Assembly: GCA_016721765.1 (NCBI GenBank)
Contig: JADKHO010000002.1
Span: 806,001-870,000, forward strand
Direction of reading: 5' to 3'
Source: Bacteroidota bacterium
Lineage (GTDB): Bacteria; Bacteroidota; Bacteroidia; UBA4408
Length of the DNA stretch: 64,000 nt
The translations under genes and the position numbers were made by a program. Under the pieces are notes generated by a model. It was given only the letters and a program-made list of their open reading frames with translations, was not told where the DNA came from and searched no databases. Positions 34,957-44,805 of this stretch are shown here, piece after piece (the first letter of the stretch is position 1; each line of letters begins with the position of its first letter).

Positions 34957-36990
34957 ATGGAATTCGAAATAACATCCGATTTTAAACCTACCGGCGACCA
35001 ACCCGAAGCAATTAAGCAATTAGTTGAGGGAGTTAGAAATGAGGCGCAATCACAAACCTTGCTCGGTGTTACAGGTTCCGGTAAAACTTTTACCATTGCC
35101 AATGTCATTCAGCAAACCGGGAAACCTACGTTGGTATTGAGTCACAACAAAACACTTGCCGCCCAATTGTATGGTGAGTTTAAACAGTTTTTTCCAAAAA
35201 ATGCAGTGGAGTATTTTGTCTCCTATTACGATTATTATCAGCCAGAAGCCTATTTACCTACAACCAATACTTACATCGAAAAGGATCTTTCCATAAACGA
35301 TGAAATTGAAAAACTCCGATTAAGTACTACTTCTTCCCTCCTATCCGGAAGGCGCGACATTATTGTTGTTTCGAGTGTTTCGTGTATCTATGGTATGGGA
35401 AATCCGGAAGACTTTAACAACAACATCATTAAAATAAAAAAAGGGCAAGTCATCACCCGAAATCAGTTTTTGCATCAGTTGGTGAGTAGCCTTTATTCGC
35501 GCAGTGAAGGAGATTTTAACCGTGGTAATTTCCGAGTAAAAGGCGATACAGTGGATGTGTTTTTAGCTTACGCAGATTTTGGGTATCGCTTTGTTTTTTG
35601 GGGAGATGAAATTGAAGAAATTGAATCTTTTGATCCCATGACAGGCATGAAAATAGAGGCTTTCACCGAAGTGGTGATTAACCCTGCCAATTTATTTGTT
35701 ACTACCAAAGAAACCATGCTGAAAGCCATTTGGCAAATTCAGGAGGATATGGTGAAACAAGTTGATTATTTTAAAGAAATTGGCAAACACCTGGAAGCAA
35801 AACGACTCGAAGACCGGGTGACCTATGATCTTGAAATGATGCGTGAATTGGGCTATTGCAGCGGTATCGAGAATTATTCCCGCTATTTTGACGGGCGCGC
35901 ACAAGGCACTCGTCCATTTTGTTTGCTCGATTATTTTCCGGAAGATTACATGATGGTGATTGATGAAAGCCATGTTACCGTTTCGCAAATTAAAGCGATG
36001 TATGGAGGCGATCGTTCGCGCAAGCAAAACCTTGTAGAATACGGATTTCGCTTACCTTCCGCCATGGATAATCGTCCTTTAAAATTTGAAGAGTTTGAAA
36101 CGCTCACTCAACAAACCATTTATGTGAGCGCTACTCCCGCCGATTATGAATTGGAAAAAAGTGGTGGGGTAATCGTTGAACAATTAATTCGCCCAACCGG
36201 TTTGCTGGATCCGATTATTGAAGTAAAACCAAGCGTGAATCAAATTGATGATTTACTGGATGAAACAGCCCAACGTGTTGAAAAAAAGGAACGCGTTTTA
36301 GTAACCACGCTGACCAAGCGCATGGCCGAAGAATTGGCGAAGTACATGACCAACCTCAATATAAAATGCCGTTACATTCACTCCGAAGTAGATACCTTGG
36401 AGCGCGTGGAAATATTACGCGATTTGCGTTTAGGAACTTTTGACGTATTGATAGGTGTGAACTTATTGCGCGAAGGCTTGGATTTACCGGAAGTTTCGCT
36501 GGTTGCCATTTTAGATGCAGATAAAGAAGGATTTTTACGCAGTACCCGTTCACTTACACAAACAGCAGGTCGAGCTGCCCGAAATTTGAATGGTAAAGTA
36601 ATTATGTATGCCGATAAAATGACCGACAGCATGCAACGCACCATTGACCAAACGAATTACCGCCGTGAAAAACAATTGGCCTACAACATCGAAAACAATA
36701 TTACTCCACAACAAATTGTAAAATCGCGCGAATCCATCATGGGTCAAACCAAGGTAGCCGACAATCATTTTAATTTTGACCGTGCCGCTAAAGCTTATGA
36801 AGAGCGCAATGAGATTGATATTGCAGCAGATCCGGTAGTTCAATTTATGAGTCTGGAACAATTGGAAAAGGCGATTTTAAATACACGTAAACAAATGGAA
36901 AAAGCGGCCAAAGAACTTGATTTTATTAGCGCTGCACGATTAAGAGACGAGTTATACGGCTTGGAAAAAATGCAGGATAAAAAAAGATAA
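34957..36990 (+). CDS. uvrB: Excinuclease ABC subunit B
   Basis: A 677-residue helicase-like DNA damage-verification subunit of nucleotide excision repair. It has Walker A GVTGSGKT (residues 37-44), the DNA-clamping beta-hairpin with YYDYYQPEAY, Walker B-type DESH, the helicase motif LREGLDLPEV, QTAGRAARN (motif VI), and a C-terminal UVR motif (KQMEKAAKELDFISAARLRDEL region) that binds UvrA and UvrC. Length and domain order are those of a complete UvrB. It is transcribed alone. Confidence 0.98.
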   Translation: MEFEITSDFKPTGDQPEAIKQLVEGVRNEAQSQTLLGVTGSGKTFTIANVIQQTGKPTLVLSHNKTLAAQLYGEFKQFFPKNAVEYFVSYYDYYQPEAYLPTTNTYIEKDLSINDEIEKLRLSTTSSLLSGRRDIIVVSSVSCIYGMGNPEDFNNNIIKIKKGQVITRNQFLHQLVSSLYSRSEGDFNRGNFRVKGDTVDVFLAYADFGYRFVFWGDEIEEIESFDPMTGMKIEAFTEVVINPANLFVTTKETMLKAIWQIQEDMVKQVDYFKEIGKHLEAKRLEDRVTYDLEMMRELGYCSGIENYSRYFDGRAQGTRPFCLLDYFPEDYMMVIDESHVTVSQIKAMYGGDRSRKQNLVEYGFRLPSAMDNRPLKFEEFETLTQQTIYVSATPADYELEKSGGVIVEQLIRPTGLLDPIIEVKPSVNQIDDLLDETAQRVEKKERVLVTTLTKRMAEELAKYMTNLNIKCRYIHSEVDTLERVEILRDLRLGTFDVLIGVNLLREGLDLPEVSLVAILDADKEGFLRSTRSLTQTAGRAARNLNGKVIMYADKMTDSMQRTIDQTNYRREKQLAYNIENNITPQQIVKSRESIMGQTKVADNHFNFDRAAKAYEERNEIDIAADPVVQFMSLEQLEKAILNTRKQMEKAAKELDFISAARLRDELYGLEKMQDKKR

Positions 36991-37107
36991 AATTTACAAT
37001 AACCTCCTTACAATAAATAAGAATTATTTAAGTTAATGTAACTAGAATGAGATTTAATTGTTAACTCAAACTACTGAATCCTAATCGCTTGCAAACTTAA
37101 AATTGTT

Positions 37108-37115
37108 TACTTTTG
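37108..37115 (+). promoter_or_regulatory. -7 element TACTTTTG
   Basis: Exact TAnnTTTG match 23 bases before the ATG at 37139. Because it lies downstream of an alternative TTG start at 37103, it argues for the later start. Confidence 0.55.
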
Positions 37116-37138
37116 TGAAACTCAAAAACTCAACAAAC

Positions 37139-38131
37139 ATGAAATCTAACGTGCAAAAACAAACAAGCATCTTTCGAAAATTAAATTTCAAAAACATGCA
37201 ACGCGCAAGCATTTGTATAGCTGTGCTGCTGATACTTGGAACTATTTCGTCTTGCAAAAAGAAAGACAGTGATCCGGAACCTGAATTAGATGCGCAAACG
37301 CAGCAATTTAACGACGATGCCAATAAGTATAAGAATGAATCTGACGAGGTTAGTGACAATATTAATGCGTATATAAAAGACATTCCTGCATTTGGACGCA
37401 TGGCTGGTCCGGCTAGTACGCCTATCTGCGGTGTAACAGTGGATTCTTCACAACTAGCACAAAAAATATTATTCTTTAACTTCGATGGGGTTACCTCCTG
37501 TTTAAGTCCATCCAGAATTAGGTCTGGTCAAATTAAAGTACAGTTAACAAGTGGTGTGCATTGGAGCGATCCGGGCGCTGTATTAACTGAAACTTTTATC
37601 AATTATAAAGTAGTTCGTCAAAGCGATAACAAATCCATCACCATTAATGGAGTTAAAAAAATAACCAACGTGAATGGCAACAATTGGCTTGGATTTATTT
37701 TGGGCACAGCAAATTTAAAATACAAGGAGCGCGCATTTAATGTTCAAGTTAAATTCGACAATGCCCAAACTGCAACTTGGAATTCAGCTCACGTTACCGA
37801 ATACAGCTATGCTCCGGCGAGTTCAAAAACTACCTTTTCCTGTTTAGGTGATACTTCATTGAATGGCTATAGCAATGTGAGTGCTTGGGGAGTAAATCGA
37901 TTTTCTCAAACTTTTACAACCAATTATAATTCAGCCTGGGTTTCCAATTCGTATTGCGGTTTTTGGCGCCCTATTTCGGGTGAGCTGGTGCACCATGTTA
38001 ACAATTCCGATTTTACTCTAACACTTGGAGTGGATCAAAACGGAGTTCCAAATAATGCTAATTGTTCCTACGGTTATAAAGTAACTTGGGTGAGTGGCAA
38101 CAGCAATGGCAGTGTTGTGCTGAGCTATTAA
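37139..38131 (+). CDS. Putative surface lipoprotein of unknown function
   Basis: A 330-residue protein. A basic N-terminus is followed by a hydrophobic stretch (ICIAVLLILGTISS) ending in a lipobox Cys, then KKKDSDPEPE, an acidic linker often seen in exported Bacteroidota lipoproteins. An internal ATG at 37196 would give a more normal signal peptide and remains possible. The mature part is Thr/Ser/Asn-rich and probably beta-rich, with eight or so cysteines (for example PICGV, VTSCL, FSCLG, SYCGFW, ANCSYG) that could form disulfides. No family is recognised. A strong terminator follows. Confidence 0.8.
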   Translation: MKSNVQKQTSIFRKLNFKNMQRASICIAVLLILGTISSCKKKDSDPEPELDAQTQQFNDDANKYKNESDEVSDNINAYIKDIPAFGRMAGPASTPICGVTVDSSQLAQKILFFNFDGVTSCLSPSRIRSGQIKVQLTSGVHWSDPGAVLTETFINYKVVRQSDNKSITINGVKKITNVNGNNWLGFILGTANLKYKERAFNVQVKFDNAQTATWNSAHVTEYSYAPASSKTTFSCLGDTSLNGYSNVSAWGVNRFSQTFTTNYNSAWVSNSYCGFWRPISGELVHHVNNSDFTLTLGVDQNGVPNNANCSYGYKVTWVSGNSNGSVVLSY

Positions 38132-38149
38132 TCGAAACTGAATTCTTCA

Positions 38150-38185
38150 AAAAAAATCCGGTGAGTTTTCATCGGATTTTTTTTT
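38150..38185 (+). terminator. Intrinsic terminator
   Basis: AAAAAAATCCG (38150-38160) pairs with CGGATTTTTTT (38173-38183) around a 12-base loop, with a run of nine T. It closes the lipoprotein gene. Confidence 0.85.
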
Positions 38186-38243
38186 GCGCTAGTTTAAGTC
38201 ATTTCATCCACCGAAAAATCATCCCTTTTAGTGAACTTTAGTT

Positions 38244-38251
38244 TAACTTTG
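38244..38251 (+). promoter_or_regulatory. -7 element TAACTTTG
   Basis: Exact TAnnTTTG match 11 bases before the ATG at 38263. Confidence 0.5.
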
Positions 38252-38262
38252 TTCCTTACATT

Positions 38263-40350
38263 ATGACCCGAGTTAAATTAATTTTTCAGTGCATCTTTTT
38301 TTTATGTTTCATCAAAGGAGGCAGCCTTGTTCAGGCACAATGCATTGTAATTAATGAAATATTAATTAATGGTCCGGGCAGTTGTGATGGAAGTTGTAAT
38401 CCAAGCACCGAAGAATGGACTGAATTGTATAACACTTGCTCAACACCTGTAAATATTGGCTGTTTCGTTCTTTCTGACGGTGAATTCACAGTAACCATTC
38501 CTCAAGGTACAATTTTAGCAGCCAATGATTACTATGTAATTGGAAGTCCTAATTCAGGTGGAACTGTTGATCTTAATTTAGCAACCTGTAATTGCGCAAG
38601 CGGAACGCTCATTGGAACCTACAGCAACAGTGATGAGCAGACTGTATTATTTAATGGTAGCGGAGCAATTGTAGACGCAGTGTATTGGGGCAATGGAGAT
38701 TTCCCAATGAATATAAGCTCGGGTGGACCTGGTGCTTGTTCAAATGTGAATGTCAATATTTCGAACGTTTCAACGGCTTTTGAACACTTGCCTACACCCG
38801 GAACAAATGGTTGCAGTGTTGCTCGAAAATGTGATGGTTCATCAGTTTGGGAACAACGCTGTGCTCCACTTATGTCGATTAATGCCACAAATGGTGCTCC
38901 ATTGGTACCTGCTTTTATAGCAAGCGACACCACAATATGTCCCAGCAATTGTGTGAATTACACCAACTTAAGTACTGGAACGGCAACGTCATGGCTTTGG
39001 TCATTTGCAGGCGCATCACCCATTTCGAGCTCAACAGCTTACAGCCCCAATTTTATTTGTTATGTCTCAAACGGTAGTTATACAGTTACCTTGCAAGGAA
39101 CGAATGGCTGCGGTACGTTTACACTTACAAAACCCGGCTATATCACAGTTTCATCTATCCCTGTTCCGCAAATTAGTCCTAGTGCTCCTCAAGCTTTTTG
39201 CCCGGGCGACTCCGTTTTACTGAGCAGTACTGTTGGCGCAGGTTATCAGTGGAAACTGAACAATGTTAATATACCGGGCGCAACGCAACAAACCTTATGG
39301 GCAAAAACGCCCGGTTCTTATTCGGTTAAAATTGGAAGTGGAAATTGCACCAATACATCTCCACCGGTAACCGTTTCCCTGAGTGCTTTGCCTACTGCTA
39401 CTATTTCTGCAAATGGCCCAACAACTATATGCACCGGTGGAACAAGCAGTTTATCAGCAGGAAGCGGTTTTAACAGTTATGCCTGGTTATTCAACAATGC
39501 ACTTCTGAGTGGAGAAACGGCATCCACCTTGAGTGTTAGTAATCCTGGAAATTACACTGTTATTGTTACCAACAGCAACGGTTGCAAAGATACCTCGCTA
39601 GCTACCACCATTGGATTTTCGACCGGCTTTAGTGTTACCATTTTAGCTACTGACACTGTCTTTTGCAAAGGAAAAAATGTGCAATTATCGCTCTCCGCAT
39701 CTTATCCAACTGTTCTATGGTCAACTGGTGAAAATACACCAACAATTGCTGTTACATTAGGTGGAAAATATTCGGTGATTGCCTCTAATTCGGCAGGGTG
39801 CAGTGGAAAAGATACTATTCGTGTTCGCATGCTTCCGGCCCCCAGTGCGAATGCCGGAAAAGATACTTTGGCGGATTGCACCAATGGTGCTAAACTCAAT
39901 GGAAGCAGCAGTGGAACAACGTTTTTATGGTCGCCATCAGATGGATTAGACGATCCCACCGTCTTAAACCCAATTGCCAAACCCGAATCTACAACCACTT
40001 ACACCTTAACCGTTTCGGATGCCTTATGCAGTTGGAGCGATGAAGTGCTTGTGACTGTAGATTGTGGTAACTTGTACATTCCAAATTCTTTTTCCCCGAA
40101 TGGTGATGGAATGAATGATTATTTTAAAGCCTTAGGGAACAATGTCACGGAATTTGAAATGCGCATTTACAACCGTTGGGGAGAATTGATTTTTGAAAGT
40201 ACACAAATCAACCAAGCTTGGGATGGTACGTATATGAATTATCCGGCACCTTCGGGTGTGTATGTGCGGGAAATTAAAGCGGTTAATCCCTTAGGGAAAA
40301 AGCTTTTAAGTGATGCGATGCGATTTGGTACAATTGTGCTGTATCGATAA
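38263..40350 (+). CDS. T9SS-exported protein with lamin-tail and PKD/Ig-like domains
   Basis: A 695-residue secreted protein. A signal peptide ends near LVQAQ (residue 26). Then comes a lamin-tail-like domain (IVINEILINGPG, EEWTELYNTC, CFVLSDG, YYVIGSP, VDAVYWGNGD; residues about 27-150), a PKD domain (SWLWSFAGASP), Ig-like modules each starting with a cysteine (FCPGDSVLLSS, ICTGGTSSLSAGS, FCKGKNVQLSLS), and a gliding-motility-associated C-terminal domain (IPNSFSPNGDGMNDYF, IYNRWGELIFES). The last domain marks it for type IX secretion. Cysteine-rich spacing suggests disulfide bonds. Its role is probably surface adhesion, but this is inference. Confidence 0.9.
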   Translation: MTRVKLIFQCIFFLCFIKGGSLVQAQCIVINEILINGPGSCDGSCNPSTEEWTELYNTCSTPVNIGCFVLSDGEFTVTIPQGTILAANDYYVIGSPNSGGTVDLNLATCNCASGTLIGTYSNSDEQTVLFNGSGAIVDAVYWGNGDFPMNISSGGPGACSNVNVNISNVSTAFEHLPTPGTNGCSVARKCDGSSVWEQRCAPLMSINATNGAPLVPAFIASDTTICPSNCVNYTNLSTGTATSWLWSFAGASPISSSTAYSPNFICYVSNGSYTVTLQGTNGCGTFTLTKPGYITVSSIPVPQISPSAPQAFCPGDSVLLSSTVGAGYQWKLNNVNIPGATQQTLWAKTPGSYSVKIGSGNCTNTSPPVTVSLSALPTATISANGPTTICTGGTSSLSAGSGFNSYAWLFNNALLSGETASTLSVSNPGNYTVIVTNSNGCKDTSLATTIGFSTGFSVTILATDTVFCKGKNVQLSLSASYPTVLWSTGENTPTIAVTLGGKYSVIASNSAGCSGKDTIRVRMLPAPSANAGKDTLADCTNGAKLNGSSSGTTFLWSPSDGLDDPTVLNPIAKPESTTTYTLTVSDALCSWSDEVLVTVDCGNLYIPNSFSPNGDGMNDYFKALGNNVTEFEMRIYNRWGELIFESTQINQAWDGTYMNYPAPSGVYVREIKAVNPLGKKLLSDAMRFGTIVLYR

Positions 40351-40351
40351 T

Positions 40352-41374
40352 TTATGCCCAGACTTTAGTTCCTTCCGTACAATTTTTACAAATATCAATC
40401 TCACTGCGCGACTTCATTAACGCTGTTCTAAAACGATTGTAAGCATCATTTTGCCATACTTCTTTAAAGGAATTGGATTTAAGCACACCAAATTGATGGC
40501 TTGCATCTTTATCAAAACAACACGGAACTACACGCCCATCCCAAGTTATGACACTCGAATGCCACAATTTCCAGCAATGGTTTTGTAGTTTATTTTTAAG
40601 TTCATACTTCCCTTTTTCATTCTTCCTATACCTCGAAAAAATCGAGTTTTCAGGAATCAAAGGATTACCATTTTCGTAGTCGTACACCTGTGCTGTTTTA
40701 AACTTCACTTCATCCACACCAAGTGTATCAGCTAACTTTTGCACTTCTTCTGTTTGATGCTCATTGGGTTTTACAACAAGAAACTGGAAAACAATGTGCG
40801 GAGTGTTGGATTTTAATTCCTTTTTCCATTTCACAATATTCTTAGTGCCTTCGATTACTTTGCTCAGTGTACCACCAATACGATAGGACTCATAGGTTTC
40901 CTGAGTAGTGCCATCAATACTAATAAGCAAGCGATCGAGCCCTGAAAGGACAGTTTGGCGGGCATTTTCATCGTTTAAATAATGCGCATTAGTGGAAGTA
41001 GAAGTGTAAATATTACGAGAGGATGCGTATTTCACCATTTCTAAAAAACGAGGATTGAGGTAGGGTTCACCTTGAAAATAAAAAGTTAGGTACAACAAAT
41101 GCCCTTTTAGCTCATCAATTGTTTTTGTAAAAAATCCGTTATCCAACATGCCGGTAGGCCGCGTAAATTCGCGCTTTCCGCTCGGGCATTCCGGACAACG
41201 TAAATTGCACGAAGTGGTTGGCTCGATGGCTAAACTAATTGGTAAACCCCATTGAAAAGGAATTGAACGTAGTCGGGATAAATAATAACTCGATACCACT
41301 TTTGTAGCATTTAAAGCCTTGCGTATGGTGAGTTTTGAAAGCAGTTGCCTGCCTGCAATTAATTTTGCTTTCAA
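40352..41374 (-). CDS. Radical SAM protein with SPASM domain
   Basis: A 340-residue protein. The first Fe-S cluster motif is C-x3-C-x2-C (CNLRCPEC), followed by FYFQGEPYLNP, SISIDG-like LLISIDGTTQETY, and a C-terminal SPASM region with HCWKLW, VVPCCFDKD and ICKNCTEG, which binds one or two auxiliary clusters. Such enzymes modify peptides or small molecules by radical chemistry. No obvious peptide substrate gene is next to it. It converges with the T9SS protein gene (one base between stops) and is divergent from the RND exporter gene. Confidence 0.9.
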   Translation of the reverse strand: MKAKLIAGRQLLSKLTIRKALNATKVVSSYYLSRLRSIPFQWGLPISLAIEPTTSCNLRCPECPSGKREFTRPTGMLDNGFFTKTIDELKGHLLYLTFYFQGEPYLNPRFLEMVKYASSRNIYTSTSTNAHYLNDENARQTVLSGLDRLLISIDGTTQETYESYRIGGTLSKVIEGTKNIVKWKKELKSNTPHIVFQFLVVKPNEHQTEEVQKLADTLGVDEVKFKTAQVYDYENGNPLIPENSIFSRYRKNEKGKYELKNKLQNHCWKLWHSSVITWDGRVVPCCFDKDASHQFGVLKSNSFKEVWQNDAYNRFRTALMKSRSEIDICKNCTEGTKVWA

Positions 41375-41526
41375 TTAGTAAGTTATGAATCGCTGCGAAG
41401 ATACACATCCACCTGAAATGATTCTTATCAGTTTCGATGGCTGAATAATTAGATTCAAGCGAAAAGACTAGCTGAACAAAATAATTTATTTACATTTAAC
41501 TCCTCAAAAAAACACACCAAAACACT

Positions 41527-43929
41527 ATGTGGGCAGCAATCGCTCGAATCACGCTTCGTAATCGTTTAACCATACTTTCTGTTTTTGCAGTCATAACTGC
41601 ATTTTTTGCCTATCAAGCTTCTTTTGTTCAAATTACTTACGAATTTGCGCATTTATTACCTAAAAACGATAGTGCAGCAGTAAACTATGTGGAGTTTAAA
41701 AAACAATTTGGCGAGGATGGAAATGTGATGGTTATTGGGATTGATGATACCGATTTATTTAAACTCGATAAGTATAACGACTGGTACGACCTCACCTACA
41801 GCATTAAAAAAGTGGATGGAATTCAGGAAGTAGTTTCAGTGGCAAGGCTATTTAATTTATCCGCAAACGATTCGCTCGAACAATTTCAGTTTAACCCTAT
41901 CATCACTAAAAGGCCCACCACGCAGGAGGAAGTTGACAGCATTAAAAAGGTTATTTATAGCTTACCCTTTTACAGTGGAATTATCTACAACAAAGAGAAT
42001 CATGCTACCTTAATGGCCATTACTTTCGACAAAGTAAAACTCAATACCAAAACCCGTTTGAGTATTGTGGACTCGATAAAAGTTAGAACCAGCGCTTTTG
42101 AACTGAAACATAAAGAAGAATTACATTATTCAGGTTTACCCTATATCCGCACCAATATTGCGCGAAAAATCGCCTCCGAAATGGTGCTATTTCTTGGCTT
42201 GGCATTTTTAGTGACACTTGTCATTCTTTCGATTTTTTTCCGCTCCTTTTACCCCGTTGTATTTTCACTATTGGTGATAATCATTGGGGTGATATGGTCG
42301 TTTGGAACTATTTATTTGTTGGGGTATAAAATTACCGCCTTATCGGGATTAATACCTCCACTGATTATTGTTATTGGCATTCCCAATTGCATTTTATTGT
42401 TGAATAAATACCACGCCGAAATCAACAAACACGGCAATAAAATAAAGGCTCTTTCACGCATGGTTGAAAAGATAGGTGTTTCAACCTTTTTTGCCAATGT
42501 TACTACGTCGATTGGATTTGGTGTATTTTATTTCACGCACAGTCAAATTTTGGTTGAATTTGGACTGGTTACTGCATTAAATGTGATGGGGACTTACCTT
42601 ACTTCTCTGCTTTTAATACCCATCATATTTAGTTTTTTACCGGCTCCAAAGGATAAGCATACGAGTCATTTGGATGCTAAGCGCATTACTAAAATATTAT
42701 CCGGCATTGATTATTGGGTGCATCATTACCGCCGTCGCATTTATATTGGCGTGGTGGTGCTTGTATTGATTTCGTTTTATGGCGTGAGTCGCATAAAAGT
42801 GATAGGATATGTGGTGGATGATTTACCTAAAAAAGATCCCATTTATGTTGATTTAAAATACTTTGAAGCCAATTATCATGGGGTTTTACCATTTGAAATA
42901 ACCATCGATACCAAGAAAAAAGGCGCTGCACTTTCACTCAATACACTTTACAAAATAAATAAACTCCAAAAAGAATTAAAGACCTATCCTGAATTTTCAA
43001 AACCGGTATCGGTAGTTGAAGCCATTAAATTTTCCTATCAAGCTTATAAAGGCGGAGAACCTAAATATTACATTCTTCCAAATGGCTTGGAATTGGGCAA
43101 AATGTCGAGCTACTTTGTGAATTCGAAACAAAAAAAGCAAGGCATGTTTAAAGCTTTTATTGACAGCAATCGGCAAATCACCCGAGTGAGTCTGCAAATG
43201 GCAGATGTTGGCTCAATAAGGATGAAAGAGCTGGTGCGAGAAATAAAACCTAAAGTGGATTCTATTTTTGACCCACAAAAATTTGATGTGAAATTAAACG
43301 GAAATAGTTTGATGTTTTTAAAAGGAAACAATTACCTTGTCAAGAATTTACAGGAAAGTGTTTTGTTGGCAATATTTCTGATTTCGCTGGTGATGGTATC
43401 ACTCTTTGCCTCTTTTCGCATGGTGATTATTTCGGTTTTACCCAGCATTATTCCCCTTATTATAACCGCAGGATTAATGGGCTATTTTCATATTCCTTTA
43501 AAGCCCTCCACCATATTAATTTTTAGTATTGCCTTCGGGATTGCATCCGATGGTAATATGTATTTTCTTACAAAATATAAGCAGGAACTGAAGAATCATC
43601 AGTTCAGCATCTCCAAAACTGTGTCCCTTACCATTCGCGAAACCGGTGTGAGCATGATTTATACGGCGATTATATTATTTTGTGGATTTGGGATTTTCTC
43701 GGCATCCAGTTTTGGTGGAACTGCCGCATTGGGAATTTTAATTTCCCTCACCCTTTTGGTATCTTATTGTTCCAATTTAATATTACTTCCTTGCTTTTTA
43801 CTTTCGCTTGAAAAAAGACTAACGATGAAAGCATTTACAAAAGAGCCACTTTTCCAAATATACGATGAAGAGGAAGACATTGAGTTGGATCATCTAGAAA
43901 TCCAAAAAACTAAAAACAAACCCGAATGA
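41527..43929 (+). CDS. RND/MMPL-family exporter
   Basis: An 800-residue inner-membrane protein with one N-terminal membrane segment, a large periplasmic domain, a block of about five segments (near residues 220-375), a second periplasmic domain, and a second block (near residues 615-770). This two-fold layout is that of single-chain RND/MMPL transporters, which export lipids or hopanoid-like molecules using the proton gradient. FSIAFGIASDGNMYFLTKY is the conserved charged segment of the second block. It overlaps rmlA by four bases, which ties it to glycan or lipid assembly. Confidence 0.88.
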   Translation: MWAAIARITLRNRLTILSVFAVITAFFAYQASFVQITYEFAHLLPKNDSAAVNYVEFKKQFGEDGNVMVIGIDDTDLFKLDKYNDWYDLTYSIKKVDGIQEVVSVARLFNLSANDSLEQFQFNPIITKRPTTQEEVDSIKKVIYSLPFYSGIIYNKENHATLMAITFDKVKLNTKTRLSIVDSIKVRTSAFELKHKEELHYSGLPYIRTNIARKIASEMVLFLGLAFLVTLVILSIFFRSFYPVVFSLLVIIIGVIWSFGTIYLLGYKITALSGLIPPLIIVIGIPNCILLLNKYHAEINKHGNKIKALSRMVEKIGVSTFFANVTTSIGFGVFYFTHSQILVEFGLVTALNVMGTYLTSLLLIPIIFSFLPAPKDKHTSHLDAKRITKILSGIDYWVHHYRRRIYIGVVVLVLISFYGVSRIKVIGYVVDDLPKKDPIYVDLKYFEANYHGVLPFEITIDTKKKGAALSLNTLYKINKLQKELKTYPEFSKPVSVVEAIKFSYQAYKGGEPKYYILPNGLELGKMSSYFVNSKQKKQGMFKAFIDSNRQITRVSLQMADVGSIRMKELVREIKPKVDSIFDPQKFDVKLNGNSLMFLKGNNYLVKNLQESVLLAIFLISLVMVSLFASFRMVIISVLPSIIPLIITAGLMGYFHIPLKPSTILIFSIAFGIASDGNMYFLTKYKQELKNHQFSISKTVSLTIRETGVSMIYTAIILFCGFGIFSASSFGGTAALGILISLTLLVSYCSNLILLPCFLLSLEKRLTMKAFTKEPLFQIYDEEEDIELDHLEIQKTKNKPE

Positions 43930-44786
43930 AAGGAATTATTTTAGCCGGAGGTTCCGGAACGCGACTACACCCGCTAACCTTGGCGGTGAGTAAGCAACTT
44001 ATGCCGGTGTACGATAAACCAATGATTTATTATCCACTATCTATTTTAATGCTTGCCGGCATAAGAGAAATTTTAATCATTTCCACTCCTACCGATTTGC
44101 CTAATTTTGAACGTTTGCTGGGCGATGGCGCACAATTGGGATGTTCTTTTAGCTATGCCGTTCAGGAAATTCCGAATGGGCTTGCACAAGCATTTGTTAT
44201 TGGAGAAAAATTTATTGGAAAAGATTCAGTAGCCCTCGTGCTGGGCGATAATATTTTTTACGACCGTGGATTAGGTAGCATGTTGCGCGAAAATGCTAAT
44301 CCGGATGGTGCGGTAGTATTTGCTTATCGGGTTTCTGATCCTGAAAGATATGGTGTAGTAGAGTTTGATAAAAACAATACCGCCATCTCTATAGAGGAAA
44401 AGCCCTCACAGCCAAAATCCAATTATGCAGTTCCGGGCCTCTATTTTTATGACAATACAGTAATCGAAATTGCAAAAAATTTAAAACCCAGTCCACGCGG
44501 TGAATATGAAATTACCGATGTGAACAAGCATTATCTTCTAAATAAAAAATTAAAAGTGGGCATCTTTCAAAGAGGCGCTGCATGGTTAGATTCAGGTACC
44601 TTTGCATCGCTCATGCAAGCAAGCCAATTTGTGCAGGTGATTGAAGAGCGGCAAGGGCAAAAAATCGGTTGTATTGAAGAAGTCGCTTATCGAATGAAAT
44701 TCATCACTAAAGAACAATTGATTAAAATTGCACAACCATTAACCAAAAGTGGTTATGGAACTTATTTATTAAATCTCGAAGAATAA
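43926..44786 (+). CDS. rmlA: Glucose-1-phosphate thymidylyltransferase
   Basis: A 286-residue enzyme making dTDP-glucose. It starts MKGIILAGGSGTRLHPLT with the nucleotide-binding GGSGTR loop, then SKQLMPVYDKPMIYYPLS, LGDNIFYDRGL, VEFDKN and EEKPSQPKSNYA, all classic RmlA landmarks. The gene overlaps the RND exporter by four bases and is followed by an epimerase, but rmlB, rmlC and rmlD are not in the window, so the final dTDP sugar cannot be deduced here. Confidence 0.96.
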   Translation: MKGIILAGGSGTRLHPLTLAVSKQLMPVYDKPMIYYPLSILMLAGIREILIISTPTDLPNFERLLGDGAQLGCSFSYAVQEIPNGLAQAFVIGEKFIGKDSVALVLGDNIFYDRGLGSMLRENANPDGAVVFAYRVSDPERYGVVEFDKNNTAISIEEKPSQPKSNYAVPGLYFYDNTVIEIAKNLKPSPRGEYEITDVNKHYLLNKKLKVGIFQRGAAWLDSGTFASLMQASQFVQVIEERQGQKIGCIEEVAYRMKFITKEQLIKIAQPLTKSGYGTYLLNLEE

Positions 44787-44805
44787 TTTTAAAAGTAGGA
44801 TAGAA

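Noticed and set aside
37103..37138. TTG start for the lipoprotein at 37103
   Set aside because: It lies before the -7 box TACTTTTG at 37108-37115, so it would not be transcribed.
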